Under the pieces are notes generated by a model. That model was not told the DNA's origin and made no database searches. It worked only from the letters and a program-made list of their open reading frames with translations. 64,000 nt of DNA from Variovorax sp. JS1663 (GTDB lineage: Bacteria > Pseudomonadota > Gammaproteobacteria > Burkholderiales > Burkholderiaceae_C): positions 124,001 through 188,000 of the forward strand of contig NZ_LYMK01000002.1 of assembly GCF_002157355.1 (NCBI RefSeq). The letters run 5' to 3'. A program made the position numbers and the translations under genes. The first letter of the stretch is position 1; each line of letters begins with the position of its first letter. Of this stretch, positions 34,430 through 42,898 are shown piece after piece.

Positions 34430-35446
34430 TTGAGCGCCACTGCCGCGTCATCGCCGCCCCTTTCCTTCGCGCGCCGGCCTGACGGCTATGCCGGAGCGGC
34501 GCACCCGCGCCGCGCCGATCCGGCCAGCCTGCAGCAGATGGGCGGACGCACCATGGGGACCACCTGGTCGCTGCGCTTCGACAACCCGCGCATGCTGCCG
34601 CACGCGCAGGTGCGCACGGCCGTCGAGGAGGCGCTGGGCCGCGTCGTGGCGCAGATGAGCCATTGGGAAGCGGACTCGGACATCAGCCGCTTCAATGGCG
34701 CAGCGGCCGGCACGCGCCACCGCCTGGGCGCCGAATTCGCCGCCGTGGTGGCCTGCGCGCTGCGCTGGGCGCAGGCCAGCGGTGGCGCGCTCGACCCGAC
34801 CGTGGCGCCGCTGGTCGCGTGCTGGGGCTTCGGCCCGCAGGCCGCCGCCGCGGCGCCGGACGCGGCGGCACTGGTCGATGCCGCCGCGCGCGTCGGATGG
34901 CAGCGGCTTCGCTTCGATCCGTCCGATGCCAGCATCCTGCAGCCGGGCGGCATGGTGCTGGACCTCTCGGGCATCGCCAAGGGCTTTGCGGTCGATCACG
35001 GCGTCGCGGCGCTCCGCGCGCTGGGGCTGCGCGACCTCCTGTTCGAGATCGGCGGCGAGCTGCGCGGCGTGGGCCGCCGACCCGGCGGCCTGCCGTGGCA
35101 GGTGGGGGTCGACAGCGGCGCGCATCCAGCGCCGCCCGTCGCGCTGGCCGACATGGCGATCGCCACCTCCGGCGACCGCTGGCATGTGCGCGAGGACGCA
35201 GACCGGCGCTGGTCGCACAGCATCGATCCGCGCAGCGCCCAGCCCGTGGGGCCGGCGCTGGCGAGCGTCACCGTACTGCATGCGCAGTGCATGGAGGCCG
35301 ATGCCCTCGCCACTGTGCTGATGGTGCTGGGGCCGGACGAAGGCCCGCGCTTCGCCGATGCGCATCGGATCGCTGCACTGTTCGGCCGGCGCGACGACGA
35401 GGGCCTCGCGTGGCACGCCAGCGCCGCCTGGAGGGTGCATACGTGA
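34430..35446 (+). CDS. apbE: FAD:protein FMN transferase (ApbE)
   Basis: A 338-residue ApbE. It begins with TTG at 34430, right behind the DUF4198 stop. Family motifs are GGRTMGTTWSLR, SHWEADSDISRFN, DLSGIAKGFAVDHGV, LFEIGGELRGVG and HSIDPRSAQPVG, which carry the FAD and Mg sites. ApbE moves FMN from FAD to a Ser/Thr of target proteins. Most ApbE proteins have a signal peptide; no clear one is seen here, and the N-terminal 35 residues are polar and Ala/Pro rich. The likely target is the DUF2271 protein two genes upstream. Confidence 0.9.
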   Translation: MSATAASSPPLSFARRPDGYAGAAHPRRADPASLQQMGGRTMGTTWSLRFDNPRMLPHAQVRTAVEEALGRVVAQMSHWEADSDISRFNGAAAGTRHRLGAEFAAVVACALRWAQASGGALDPTVAPLVACWGFGPQAAAAAPDAAALVDAAARVGWQRLRFDPSDASILQPGGMVLDLSGIAKGFAVDHGVAALRALGLRDLLFEIGGELRGVGRRPGGLPWQVGVDSGAHPAPPVALADMAIATSGDRWHVREDADRRWSHSIDPRSAQPVGPALASVTVLHAQCMEADALATVLMVLGPDEGPRFADAHRIAALFGRRDDEGLAWHASAAWRVHT

Positions 35447-35468
35447 CCCTCGAACCCGCGCAGGCCTG

Positions 35469-36863
35469 ATGGACGACAGCCTGCGTCACCTCGCCGCGGC
35501 GGCATCCGTCCTCCTGTATGGCGCTCTTTGTGCCGCGACCTGGCGGCGCGAGCGCCGCCGTGCGCGGGCGCTGGCCGATGACGCCGCCTCGCTCGCCGGC
35601 ACCGGCGCGCCGGTGCTGGTGCTGCATGCCACGCAGACCGGCCAGGCCGAGACCATCGCCTGGCAGACCGCGCGCTGGCTGCATGCGCGCGGCGCCGCCG
35701 TACAGGTGAAGTCGCTCAACGAGATCGACCTGGCGACGCTGCAGACGGCCGAGCGCGCGCTCTTCGTGACCAGCACCTATGGCGAAGGCGACCCGCCCGA
35801 CGGCGCCAGCGCTTTCGTCGAACGCGTGATGGGCGCCCGGGCGCACCTGGCCCACCTGCGCTACGCCCTGCTGGCGCTGGGCGACCGCCAATACGCGCAC
35901 TTCTGCGGCTTCGGGCAGCGCCTGGATGCCTGGCTGCGCGACAGCGGCGCCGTGCCGGCCTACGAGCGCATCGACGTCGACAACGGCGACGAGGCCGCGC
36001 TGGCGCGCTGGCGGGCGCAGTGGCACGCCGAGGGCGCCGATGCCGGCGCCGACGTCGAGGTCGAGGTCGAGGTCGGCGAGTCCGCCGTCGATGCCTTCCA
36101 GCCGTGGCGGCTGGTCGCACGCCGCGAACTCAATCCCGGCAGCGCGGGCGCACCCATCTTCCACCTGGCTCTGACGCCCGCCGCGGGCGAGCTGCCGCAG
36201 TGGGCCTCGGGCGACCTGGTGCAGGTCGCGCTCGCCGGCGACCCGCAGCGCCCGCGCGACTACTCGATCGCGTCGATCCCGGCCGACGGCGAACTGCAAC
36301 TGCTGGTGCGCCAGGAGCGGCATCCCGACGGCACCCTCGGCGCCGCATCCGGGCTGCTCACCGCGACCCTGGCGCCCGGCCACACCGTGGCGCTACGACT
36401 GCGCGCGCATCCCGCCTTCCGGCAGAACGGCAACGCCGACCGGCCGCTGATCCTGGTGGGCAACGGCACCGGGCTGGCCGGCCTGCGCAGCCACCTGCGC
36501 GAGCGCATCGCGCAGGGCCGGCACGACAACTGGCTGGTGTTCGGCGAGCGCAGCGCCCGGCACGACTTCCTGTATCGCGACGAACTCGAAGGCTGGCTGG
36601 CGGCCGGCGCGCTGGCCCGGCTGGACATGGTGTTCTCGCGCGACGAGGAGTCCCTGCACGGCGAGCGGCGCTACGTGCAGCACAGAGTGCTGCAGGCCGG
36701 CGACGAGGTGCTGGCCTGGGTTGAGCGGGGCGCCGCGGTCTACGTCTGCGGCAGCCTCCAGGGCATGGCCGGCAGCGTGGACGCGGCGCTGCGCCAGGTG
36801 ATCGGCACCGATCGCCTGCACGAAATCGCTGCCGCCGGGCGCTACCGGCGCGACGTCTACTGA
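35469..36863 (+). CDS. Membrane-anchored flavodoxin/FNR reductase (sulfite reductase alpha-like)
   Basis: A 464-residue protein. An N-terminal membrane segment (about residues 7-22) is followed by a basic stretch, a flavodoxin domain (HATQTGQAE at 53-61, TYGEGDPPDGA) and a ferredoxin-NADP reductase domain with FAD motif RPRDYSIASIP, NADPH motif GNGTGLAGLRSHL, VCGSLQGM and a terminal Tyr. This is the CysJ/P450-reductase layout: NADPH to FAD to FMN. It starts 23 bp after apbE. Next to PepSY, DUF2271 and ApbE it most likely supplies electrons for periplasmic iron reduction, not for sulfite reduction, since no CysI is present. Confidence 0.88.
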   Translation: MDDSLRHLAAAASVLLYGALCAATWRRERRRARALADDAASLAGTGAPVLVLHATQTGQAETIAWQTARWLHARGAAVQVKSLNEIDLATLQTAERALFVTSTYGEGDPPDGASAFVERVMGARAHLAHLRYALLALGDRQYAHFCGFGQRLDAWLRDSGAVPAYERIDVDNGDEAALARWRAQWHAEGADAGADVEVEVEVGESAVDAFQPWRLVARRELNPGSAGAPIFHLALTPAAGELPQWASGDLVQVALAGDPQRPRDYSIASIPADGELQLLVRQERHPDGTLGAASGLLTATLAPGHTVALRLRAHPAFRQNGNADRPLILVGNGTGLAGLRSHLRERIAQGRHDNWLVFGERSARHDFLYRDELEGWLAAGALARLDMVFSRDEESLHGERRYVQHRVLQAGDEVLAWVERGAAVYVCGSLQGMAGSVDAALRQVIGTDRLHEIAAAGRYRRDVY

Positions 36864-36942
36864 GCACGCCTCCCGATTCGTCGCCTCGGGGCAACGATCC
36901 GCAAGGAAGTGTGTGTCGGACGTGAACGGCGTATGAATTTTG

Positions 36943-36965
36943 TTATTGATAGTCGTTATCATTTG
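36943..36965 (+). promoter_or_regulatory. Fur-box-like site upstream of TonB receptor
   Basis: TTATTGATAGTCGTTATCA, followed by TTTGCGTTTC, matches a Fur box with degenerate GATAAT/ATTATC repeats. It lies about 125 bp before the receptor ATG at 37089, in a 225-bp gap behind the reductase gene. This suggests that the receptor and PiuC have their own iron-repressed promoter. Confidence 0.65.
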
Positions 36966-37088
36966 CGTTTCATTCGCACGGCACCCGGCGAATGGACTCA
37001 CCCAGCCAATCCGGCCCCCTCGACACGAGGCGCGCAGCCCGGACCCGCCAGTGAAGTTCCCGTTTTCTGAAACCCGGAGGAATCCTTC

Positions 37089-39389
37089 ATGGCGTACATC
37101 AAGAGCCGCAAGCACGCAGTCGCGCGCGGCATCCCACCCCTGGGCACCGCGGCCGCGGCTGCCACCCTGGTTGCGTTCGCATGGCCGGTCGCGGCGCAGA
37201 CCCAGCCCGGCTCGGGCACCACCCTGCGCGAGGTGAAGATCGAATCGACCACCGACAGCTTCAAGGCCGACCAGGCCTCGTCGCCCAAGTTCACCGCGCC
37301 TCTGGTGGATACGCCGCAGACCATCACGGTCATCAAGAAGGAAGTGCTTCAGGAGCAGGGCGCCACCACGCTGACCGAGGCCTTGCGCAACACGCCCGGC
37401 ATCACCTTCCAGATGGGCGAGAACGGCAACACCAGCACTGGCGATGCGGTCTTCCTGCGCGGCTTCGACACCTCCGGCAGCATCTTCATCGACGGGGCGC
37501 GCGACGTCGGCACCGTGACCCGCGACATGTACAACGTCGAGTCGGTCGAAGTGGTGAAGGGCCCGGCCAGCGCCGACATCGGCCGCACCGCGCCCACCGG
37601 CTACATCAACCTGGTCAGCAAGGTGCCGCTCGCCGAGAACTTCTTCGCCGGCTACGTCGGCATCGGCAGCGGCGACTACAAGCGCAGCACCCTCGACATC
37701 AACCGCGTGCTCGACGAGTCCGGCTCCATGGCCTTCCGCCTGAACGCGATGGTGCAGGACAGCGGCGTCGCCGGCCGCGATTTCGTGAAGAACAAGGGCT
37801 GGGCCATCGCGCCCTCCATCGCCTTCGGCCTGAACACGCCCACGCGCGTCTACCTGCAGTACCAGCACATCGACCAGACGAACCGGCCCGACGGCGGCCT
37901 GCCGACCATCGGCCTGGACGGCTTCTACCTGGCGCAGCTTTCCGCGCGCGGCGGCAACGGCCCGCGCGTCGACACCCGCAACTATTACGGCTACCGGTCG
38001 GACCATGACGACGTCAAGGCCGACATGTTCACCGCCCGCGTCGAGCACGACTTCGGCGACGGCGTCAAGCTGCGCAACCTGACGCGCTGGGGCCGGACCG
38101 ACCAGGACCTGGTGCTCACCGGCGTCTTCAGCAGCGGCCCGCTCACGCCCAGCGTGTTCAACCCGCTGACCTGGTCCACCCGCGTGATCCCGCAGGGCAA
38201 GCGCCAGAGCAACGAGATCCTGACCAACCAGACCAACGTGACGGCCGAACTGGCGACCGGCTCGATCAAGCACTCGCTGAGCGCCGGCCTGGAGCTGACG
38301 CGCGAAGAGCAGAACAACGGCACCCTGGCCGGTGTCTTCAACGCCGGGAACGCGCAACTGGTGAGCGGCGCCTTCCAGGCCTACACCGGCATGTACCTGC
38401 CGAACATCTACCGGCCCATCGTGCCGGTGCTGCCGACCGGCGCGTCGGTCGAAGGCAAGACCTCGAGTGCCGCGCTCTACCTGTTCGACACCATGAAGTT
38501 CAACGAGCAGTGGCAGCTGACCGGCGGCCTGCGCGCCGAGCACTACCGCACCAGCTTCTTCAGCCTCGGCGCGCCGACCACCTTCAATGGCGCGCAGACG
38601 GCGACGTCGCAGTCGAAGTCGGACAACCTGTACACCGGCAAGATCGGCCTGGTCTACAAGCCCGCGCCCAACGGCAGCATCTACGCCGCCTACGCCACGG
38701 GCGCACAGCCGCCCGGCGGCAACTTCGCCTTCCAGACGACGACCACGGCCAACATCAACAACCTGAACCTGGATCCGCAGAAGGCCAAGACGGCCGAGAT
38801 CGGCACCAAGTGGGACGTGATGGGCGGCCGCCTCGCGCTGGCCGGTGCGCTCTTCCGCACCACCAACGAGAACGAGCAGGTCCAGGTCGACACCTTCGGC
38901 AACTTCGAGCAGTACGGCAAGACCCGCGTGCAGGGCGTGGAGCTGAGCGCCGTCGGCCAGATCACGCCGGCCTGGCAGGTGATCGCGGGCCTCGCGCACA
39001 TCGAGACCGAGATCCTCGAGGGCTCGCGCACCTCCGCCACGCAGCAGGGCGCGCAGATCCGCTATTCGCCCAGGAACACGGCGACGCTGTGGACCAGCTA
39101 CAAGTTCCCGATCGGCCTGACCATCGGCGGCGGCCTGCGCTACGTGTCCACGCAGCAGCGCGCGACCACCAATGCCGTTTCCACCGCCACGACCTTCTTC
39201 CCGGAGATCCCGAGCTACACGGTGTTCGACGCGATGATCGGCTACGAAGTCAACAAGAACGTCTCGGTGCAGCTCAACCTGTACAACCTCACCGACAAGT
39301 TCTACCTGGCGCGCGTCAACAACGGCGGCAACCGCCTGGTGCTGGGTACGCCGCGCTCGGCCGTGCTGTCGGCGAACTTCAAGTTCTGA
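37089..39389 (+). CDS. fiu: TonB-dependent catecholate siderophore receptor, Fiu-like
   Basis: A 766-residue outer-membrane receptor. A long signal peptide ends at about residue 36 (AWPVAAQT). The plug domain shows [35 protein letters not shown] and [18 protein letters not shown]; the C-terminal barrel ends in [15 protein letters not shown] with terminal Phe. This is the FhuE/Fiu class of siderophore receptors, importing ferric catecholates, and the neighbouring piuC is the classical partner. A GGAGG lies upstream of the ATG. Fur-box-like site 125 bp upstream. Confidence 0.9.
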   Translation: MAYIKSRKHAVARGIPPLGTAAAAATLVAFAWPVAAQTQPGSGTTLREVKIESTTDSFKADQASSPKFTAPLVDTPQTITVIKKEVLQEQGATTLTEALRNTPGITFQMGENGNTSTGDAVFLRGFDTSGSIFIDGARDVGTVTRDMYNVESVEVVKGPASADIGRTAPTGYINLVSKVPLAENFFAGYVGIGSGDYKRSTLDINRVLDESGSMAFRLNAMVQDSGVAGRDFVKNKGWAIAPSIAFGLNTPTRVYLQYQHIDQTNRPDGGLPTIGLDGFYLAQLSARGGNGPRVDTRNYYGYRSDHDDVKADMFTARVEHDFGDGVKLRNLTRWGRTDQDLVLTGVFSSGPLTPSVFNPLTWSTRVIPQGKRQSNEILTNQTNVTAELATGSIKHSLSAGLELTREEQNNGTLAGVFNAGNAQLVSGAFQAYTGMYLPNIYRPIVPVLPTGASVEGKTSSAALYLFDTMKFNEQWQLTGGLRAEHYRTSFFSLGAPTTFNGAQTATSQSKSDNLYTGKIGLVYKPAPNGSIYAAYATGAQPPGGNFAFQTTTTANINNLNLDPQKAKTAEIGTKWDVMGGRLALAGALFRTTNENEQVQVDTFGNFEQYGKTRVQGVELSAVGQITPAWQVIAGLAHIETEILEGSRTSATQQGAQIRYSPRNTATLWTSYKFPIGLTIGGGLRYVSTQQRATTNAVSTATTFFPEIPSYTVFDAMIGYEVNKNVSVQLNLYNLTDKFYLARVNNGGNRLVLGTPRSAVLSANFKF

Positions 39390-39434
39390 GCAACCTGATC
39401 GCTGCCGCCGCGCAGGGCGGTGCGACACTTCGAG

Positions 39435-39466
39435 GCTCGGCCGCACGGCCGGGCTTTCTGCTTTTT
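39435..39466 (+). terminator. Hairpin with T-run between fiu and piuC
   Basis: GCTCGGCC and GGCCGGGC form an 8-bp stem (one G-T pair) around a GCAC loop, followed by TTTCTGCTTTTT. This looks like an intrinsic terminator. It stands between the receptor stop and the piuC start and ends 15 bp before that ATG, so it might work as partial attenuation rather than complete stop. Confidence 0.5.
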
Positions 39467-39480
39467 GGAGATCCTGCCAG

Positions 39481-40161
39481 ATGATGCTTCACGTACCCGG
39501 CGTCCTGAGTCCCGAGCAGGTGCGCGAGATGCGGGCCGCGCTCGATGCCGCGGACTGGGTGGACGGCCGGGAAACGGTGGGTCCCCAGGGGGCGCAGGTC
39601 AAGCACAACCGCCAGCTGCCGGAGCTGTCCCCGGTCGGGCGGGAACTGGGCAAGACCATCCTGGCCGCGCTGTCGAAGAATCCGCTCTTCTTCGCCGCCG
39701 CACTGCCGCTGCGCTTCGTGCCGCCGCTCTTCAACCGCTACGAGGGCGGCGAGAACTACGGCCTGCACATCGACGGCTCGGTGCGCTCGGTGCCGTTCAG
39801 CAACGAGCAACTGCGCACCGACCTGTCGTGCACGCTGTTCCTGTGCGAGCCCGAGGAGTACGACGGCGGCGATCTCGAGGTGGTCGACACCTACGGCACG
39901 CACGAGGTCAAGCTGCCGGCGGGCGACCTGATCCTCTATCCGTCGAGCAGCCTGCACCGGGTCCATCCAGTGACGCGGGGCGCCCGCATCTGCTCCTTCT
40001 TCTGGCTGCAAAGCATGGTGCGCGACGACCATCGCCGCGGCATGCTGTTCGAGCTCGACCAGACGATCCAGAAACTGCGCGGCCGCCTGGGCGACTGCGA
40101 GGAGACGGTGTCGCTGACAGGCCACTACCACAACCTGCTGCGGATCTGGTCCGACGTATAA
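39481..40161 (+). CDS. piuC: PKHD-type Fe(II)/2-oxoglutarate hydroxylase PiuC
   Basis: A 226-residue prolyl-4-hydroxylase-like dioxygenase. The iron triad is H96 and D98 in YGLHIDGS and H159 in [10 protein letters not shown]; the 2-oxoglutarate Arg is R169 in [14 protein letters not shown]. Length and sequence match PiuC/YbiX proteins, which are found next to Fiu-type receptors and are iron-repressed. Its substrate is not known. GGAG lies 12 bp upstream. Its TAA stop merges with copy 2 of the dispersed repeat. Confidence 0.92.
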   Translation: MMLHVPGVLSPEQVREMRAALDAADWVDGRETVGPQGAQVKHNRQLPELSPVGRELGKTILAALSKNPLFFAAALPLRFVPPLFNRYEGGENYGLHIDGSVRSVPFSNEQLRTDLSCTLFLCEPEEYDGGDLEVVDTYGTHEVKLPAGDLILYPSSSLHRVHPVTRGARICSFFWLQSMVRDDHRRGMLFELDQTIQKLRGRLGDCEETVSLTGHYHNLLRIWSDV

Positions 40162-40255
40162 GCTCTCCCCCAGGCTCCCCCACTTCGTGTGGTCCGCCAA
40201 CCCCCTCACCGGGGGCAACACCAGCGGCCCGGCAAAGCCGGTTCCGCGGTGTTCC
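40161..40255 (+). repeat. Dispersed GC-rich intergenic repeat, copy 2
   Basis: About 95 bp nearly identical to copy 1 in the opposite orientation. It begins directly at the stop codon of piuC (TAAGCTCTCCCCCAGGCT), in the same orientation relative to the upstream gene as copy 1. The hairpins CCCCCTCACCGGGGG and CCGGCAAAGCCGG are both perfect. It fills the convergent gap between piuC and the phosphoesterase gene. Confidence 0.85.
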
Positions 40256-40262
40256 TCGTGAC

Positions 40263-41087
40263 TCATTCGTTCCTTTCGAGCACCAGCTCGTGCACGCGGG
40301 CACAGCGGAAGGCATTGCAGCGCGCGCTGAAGTCCCATTGCTCGACGACGCAGCGCCGCGGGCTGTCCGCAGCGGCCAGGCCACCGAAGCGGAGCAGGTT
40401 CACCGAATTGGGCGCATCGGCACGCAGCCGGGTCGACAGCGCGGTGCCCGCCTGCACGCACCACACGCGCCGATCGAGCGCGCCGAAGACCTCGTGCAGC
40501 GGCAGCACGAAAGGCAGGTGGATGTGTCCGCCGAGCACCAGGTCGGCGCCCGCATGCGCCCAGGCGCGCACCGCCTGCTCGCGCCCGATCAAGAGGTTCT
40601 TGTGGTCTTCCCGGCGCGTGACCGCGACCGGCTGGTGCACCACCACGATCTTCAACTGCCCGGGCCGGCCGCGCGCGAGGCGCTGCGCCGCGCGTGCCGT
40701 CTGCGCCCTGGAGACCGCGCCGTTCTCGTGCCGCCACCAGCGTGTGGTGTTGACACCGACCAGCAGGAAGTCGGGCGCTTCCACCACCGGCGCCAGGTCG
40801 TCGCCGAAGGCGCGCCGGTAGCGCGCATAGGGTGCGAGGGCACGGGTGGCCAGCGCGATCAGCGGGATGTCGTGGTTGCCCGGCACCACGAGCAGCCGCG
40901 GCAGCGCCAGCCGGTCGACGAAGGCGCGCGCCAGCGCGAACTGCCGGCGCGTCGCGCGCTGCGTGACGTCGCCCGAGAGGACCGCGGCGGCCGGCCGCTC
41001 GGCCTCCACCAGGGCCGCCAGCGCATGGGCGACCGCGGCCTGCTCGGTCCCGAAGTGCGGGTCGGACAGGTGCAGCAGGCAGTTCAC
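40263..41087 (-). CDS. Metallophosphoesterase (calcineurin-like)
   Basis: A 274-residue calcineurin-like phosphoesterase. Metal motifs in order: LHLSDPHFG, LSGDVTQRA, VVPGNHDIPL, VVVHQPVAV and VLGGHIHLPF, which is the complete D-x-H/GD/GNHD/H/GHxH set. It starts with GTG, whose last bases overlap the stop of the lipid kinase (GTGA), so expression is coupled. The exact substrate (nucleotide, lipid phosphate) is not known. A link to the neighbouring lipid kinase is plausible. Confidence 0.88.
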   Translation of the reverse strand: MNCLLHLSDPHFGTEQAAVAHALAALVEAERPAAAVLSGDVTQRATRRQFALARAFVDRLALPRLLVVPGNHDIPLIALATRALAPYARYRRAFGDDLAPVVEAPDFLLVGVNTTRWWRHENGAVSRAQTARAAQRLARGRPGQLKIVVVHQPVAVTRREDHKNLLIGREQAVRAWAHAGADLVLGGHIHLPFVLPLHEVFGALDRRVWCVQAGTALSTRLRADAPNSVNLLRFGGLAAADSPRRCVVEQWDFSARCNAFRCARVHELVLERNE

Positions 41088-42043
41088 CGGCGCGCGTCCC
41101 CGTACTCGCCGGGTTCCGGCTTGATCAGCCACAGCGGCTCGGGGGCCACGCGGAAGTGCAGCGGCATCGCCATGCGCTGGACCTCGCCGTCGGTCGCGAC
41201 CTTGGCACGGCGCCGGCCCGGGCGTGCCGGGCTGACGGACATCGCGCGGAAGGAGGCATGCATGACCTCGTCCGCCTCGCCCAGCCGCGACAGCGCGCCG
41301 TGCACCATCAGCATGAACATCGCGAGCCGGCCGACGGGCTTGAGCGCAATGGCGGTGAGCTCGCCCTGCTCGACCGCCTCGGGGCGAGGCATGCCGACCT
41401 GTTCCAGCTGGAGCGCGTTGTTGCCCACGAAGAGCGTCGGGGTGCGCACGACGCGCTCCTCGCCGCGCCACTGCATGCGCAGGTCCCAGCCCGGATGGCG
41501 GCGCATCGCCGTGGCCAGCGCCGCCCACAGTGCCACCCAGCGGCTGCGGCCGTAGCGCGACTTGTAGACCTCCCGCTCTTCCAGCACGCGCGCATACAGG
41601 CCGAGGCTGGCGTTGACCAGGAACACGCGCTCGTTCACGAGGCCGGCCTGCACCGGCACCGGCCGCGCGCGCAGCAGCAGCGCCAGCGCCTCTTCCGTGT
41701 CCGTGGGAATGGCATGCGTGCGGCTGAAGTAGTTGAAGGTGCCCTGCGGCAGCAGGCCCATCGCGCAGCCGCTGCCCATCACCACCTGGGCCACCGCGTT
41801 GATGGTGCCGTCACCGCCGGCGGCGACCACGATGCCGGAGGCAGCGCGCGCGGCATCGACGGCCTGCCGGATCTGCGTGCCGAGGCGCCCGGTGCGCCCG
41901 ATCTCGAAGAGCTGGTAGTCCCTGCCGTGCTCGGCGCAGACCCGCGCGATCGCGGCGCGCACGGCCTGCGCCCGGCCGCGCCCGGAGCGGACGTTGAAGA
42001 CGATGAAGAGCTTCGATCGGTCGTGCGAGATGCAGGATGGCAT
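41084..42043 (-). CDS. Diacylglycerol kinase family lipid kinase
   Basis: A 319-residue kinase of the DAG/sphingosine/YegS family. The nucleotide-binding motif is VVAAGGDGTINAVA, preceded by FIVFNVRSGRG, and a later LPQGTFNYFSRTHAIP completes the active-site cleft. The C-terminal beta-sandwich includes ATDGEVQRM. I chose the ATG at 42043, which overlaps the upstream hydrolase stop (TGATG), over the ATG at 42073. It would phosphorylate a membrane lipid at the inner face of the cytoplasmic membrane. Confidence 0.88.
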   Translation of the reverse strand: MPSCISHDRSKLFIVFNVRSGRGRAQAVRAAIARVCAEHGRDYQLFEIGRTGRLGTQIRQAVDAARAASGIVVAAGGDGTINAVAQVVMGSGCAMGLLPQGTFNYFSRTHAIPTDTEEALALLLRARPVPVQAGLVNERVFLVNASLGLYARVLEEREVYKSRYGRSRWVALWAALATAMRRHPGWDLRMQWRGEERVVRTPTLFVGNNALQLEQVGMPRPEAVEQGELTAIALKPVGRLAMFMLMVHGALSRLGEADEVMHASFRAMSVSPARPGRRRAKVATDGEVQRMAMPLHFRVAPEPLWLIKPEPGEYGDARR

Positions 42044-42729
42044 CAGGGGTGGGATGTCTGGCGGTGCATCCATGCTGCCATGCCGTCCAGCAATTGCTGC
42101 AGGACTTCTTCGTCATTGCGCCCCGATCGGCGCAGCACGTGGAAGGCATGGTCCGCCTCGGCGATCTCCATCAGCGTGGCCGAGGGGCCCAGCGTCGAGA
42201 CCACCGAGCGGATGTGGCCGATCTCCGCCAGTTCGTCGCGCGTGCCCTGGACGAAGAGCATCGGCACGCGCACGTCGGCCAGGTGGTCGGCCCGCCCGGT
42301 CGCGGGCGTGCCCGCCGGATGGAGCGGAAAGCCGACGAAGACCAGCCCTGCCACGCCCGGCAGCGGCTGCAGCGCCTGGGCCTGCGAGCTCATCCGTCCA
42401 CCGAAGGACTTGCCGCCGGCATAGAGCGGCAGCGGGCCGAAGTGCTGCGTCGCCTGGTCCACCGCCGCGCGCACGGCGGCATGGGCGACCGCCGGCGGGT
42501 CGGGCCGCTTCTTGCCGAGCTCCATCGACGGGAACTGGTAGCGCAGGGTGGCGATGCCGCGCGCGGCCAGTCCGTCCGCGACCGCGGCCATGAAGACATG
42601 CCGCATCCCGGCGCCCGCCCCATGGGCGAAGACATAGCAGGCGAGGGCATCCGGTGGCGCCTGCACCAGGCCCGAGACGGTCCCGTGCTCGCCGACCTGA
42701 AAGCGGATTTCTTGCGTACTCGAACTCAT
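42043..42729 (-). CDS. Alpha/beta hydrolase, KANL3/Tex30 type
   Basis: A 228-residue cytoplasmic hydrolase: YVFAHGAGAGMRH forms the oxyanion region, GGKSFGGRMSSQ the nucleophile elbow (Ser in KSFGG), VQGTRDELAE the acid loop and EADHAFHVLRR the catalytic His. The family is dienelactone hydrolase-like, with unknown substrate. It is the first gene of the three-gene operon with the lipid kinase and phosphoesterase. The ATG at 42729 has a weak upstream purine run. Confidence 0.86.
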   Translation of the reverse strand: MSSSTQEIRFQVGEHGTVSGLVQAPPDALACYVFAHGAGAGMRHVFMAAVADGLAARGIATLRYQFPSMELGKKRPDPPAVAHAAVRAAVDQATQHFGPLPLYAGGKSFGGRMSSQAQALQPLPGVAGLVFVGFPLHPAGTPATGRADHLADVRVPMLFVQGTRDELAEIGHIRSVVSTLGPSATLMEIAEADHAFHVLRRSGRNDEEVLQQLLDGMAAWMHRQTSHP

Positions 42730-42898
42730 GCGAACTCCGATGATGCGCGCAGGGGCGCAAAAAGCGGTCCAAAACAAGGGTTAACCCGGGCGTTATATAG
42801 AACCCCCACATAGGCCGTATGGGCACCCGTGTATGCATTCGGCCCCATAAAGGAATAACTTCGCAGGCACGATTTTTGATCGCCACGAAGACCGCCCC
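42730..42898. promoter_or_regulatory. Divergent promoter region hydrolase/xdhA
   Basis: 169 bp between two divergent genes. A TATATAGAA stretch at 42795-42803 may be a -10-like element, and GGGCACCCGTGTATGCATTCGGCCCC has partial symmetry around ATGCAT. These could bind the LysR protein encoded after xdhB. No clear riboswitch fold is seen. Evidence is weak. Confidence 0.35.

Noticed and set aside
36393..39446. Long minus-strand open frame of 1017 codons opposite the TonB receptor
   Set aside because: It is antisense to a clear receptor with all plug and barrel motifs and has no similarity pattern or ribosome binding site.
42730..42898. Purine riboswitch before xdhA
   Set aside because: No paired P1-P3 layout or conserved loop bases could be seen, and purine riboswitches are rare in this group.
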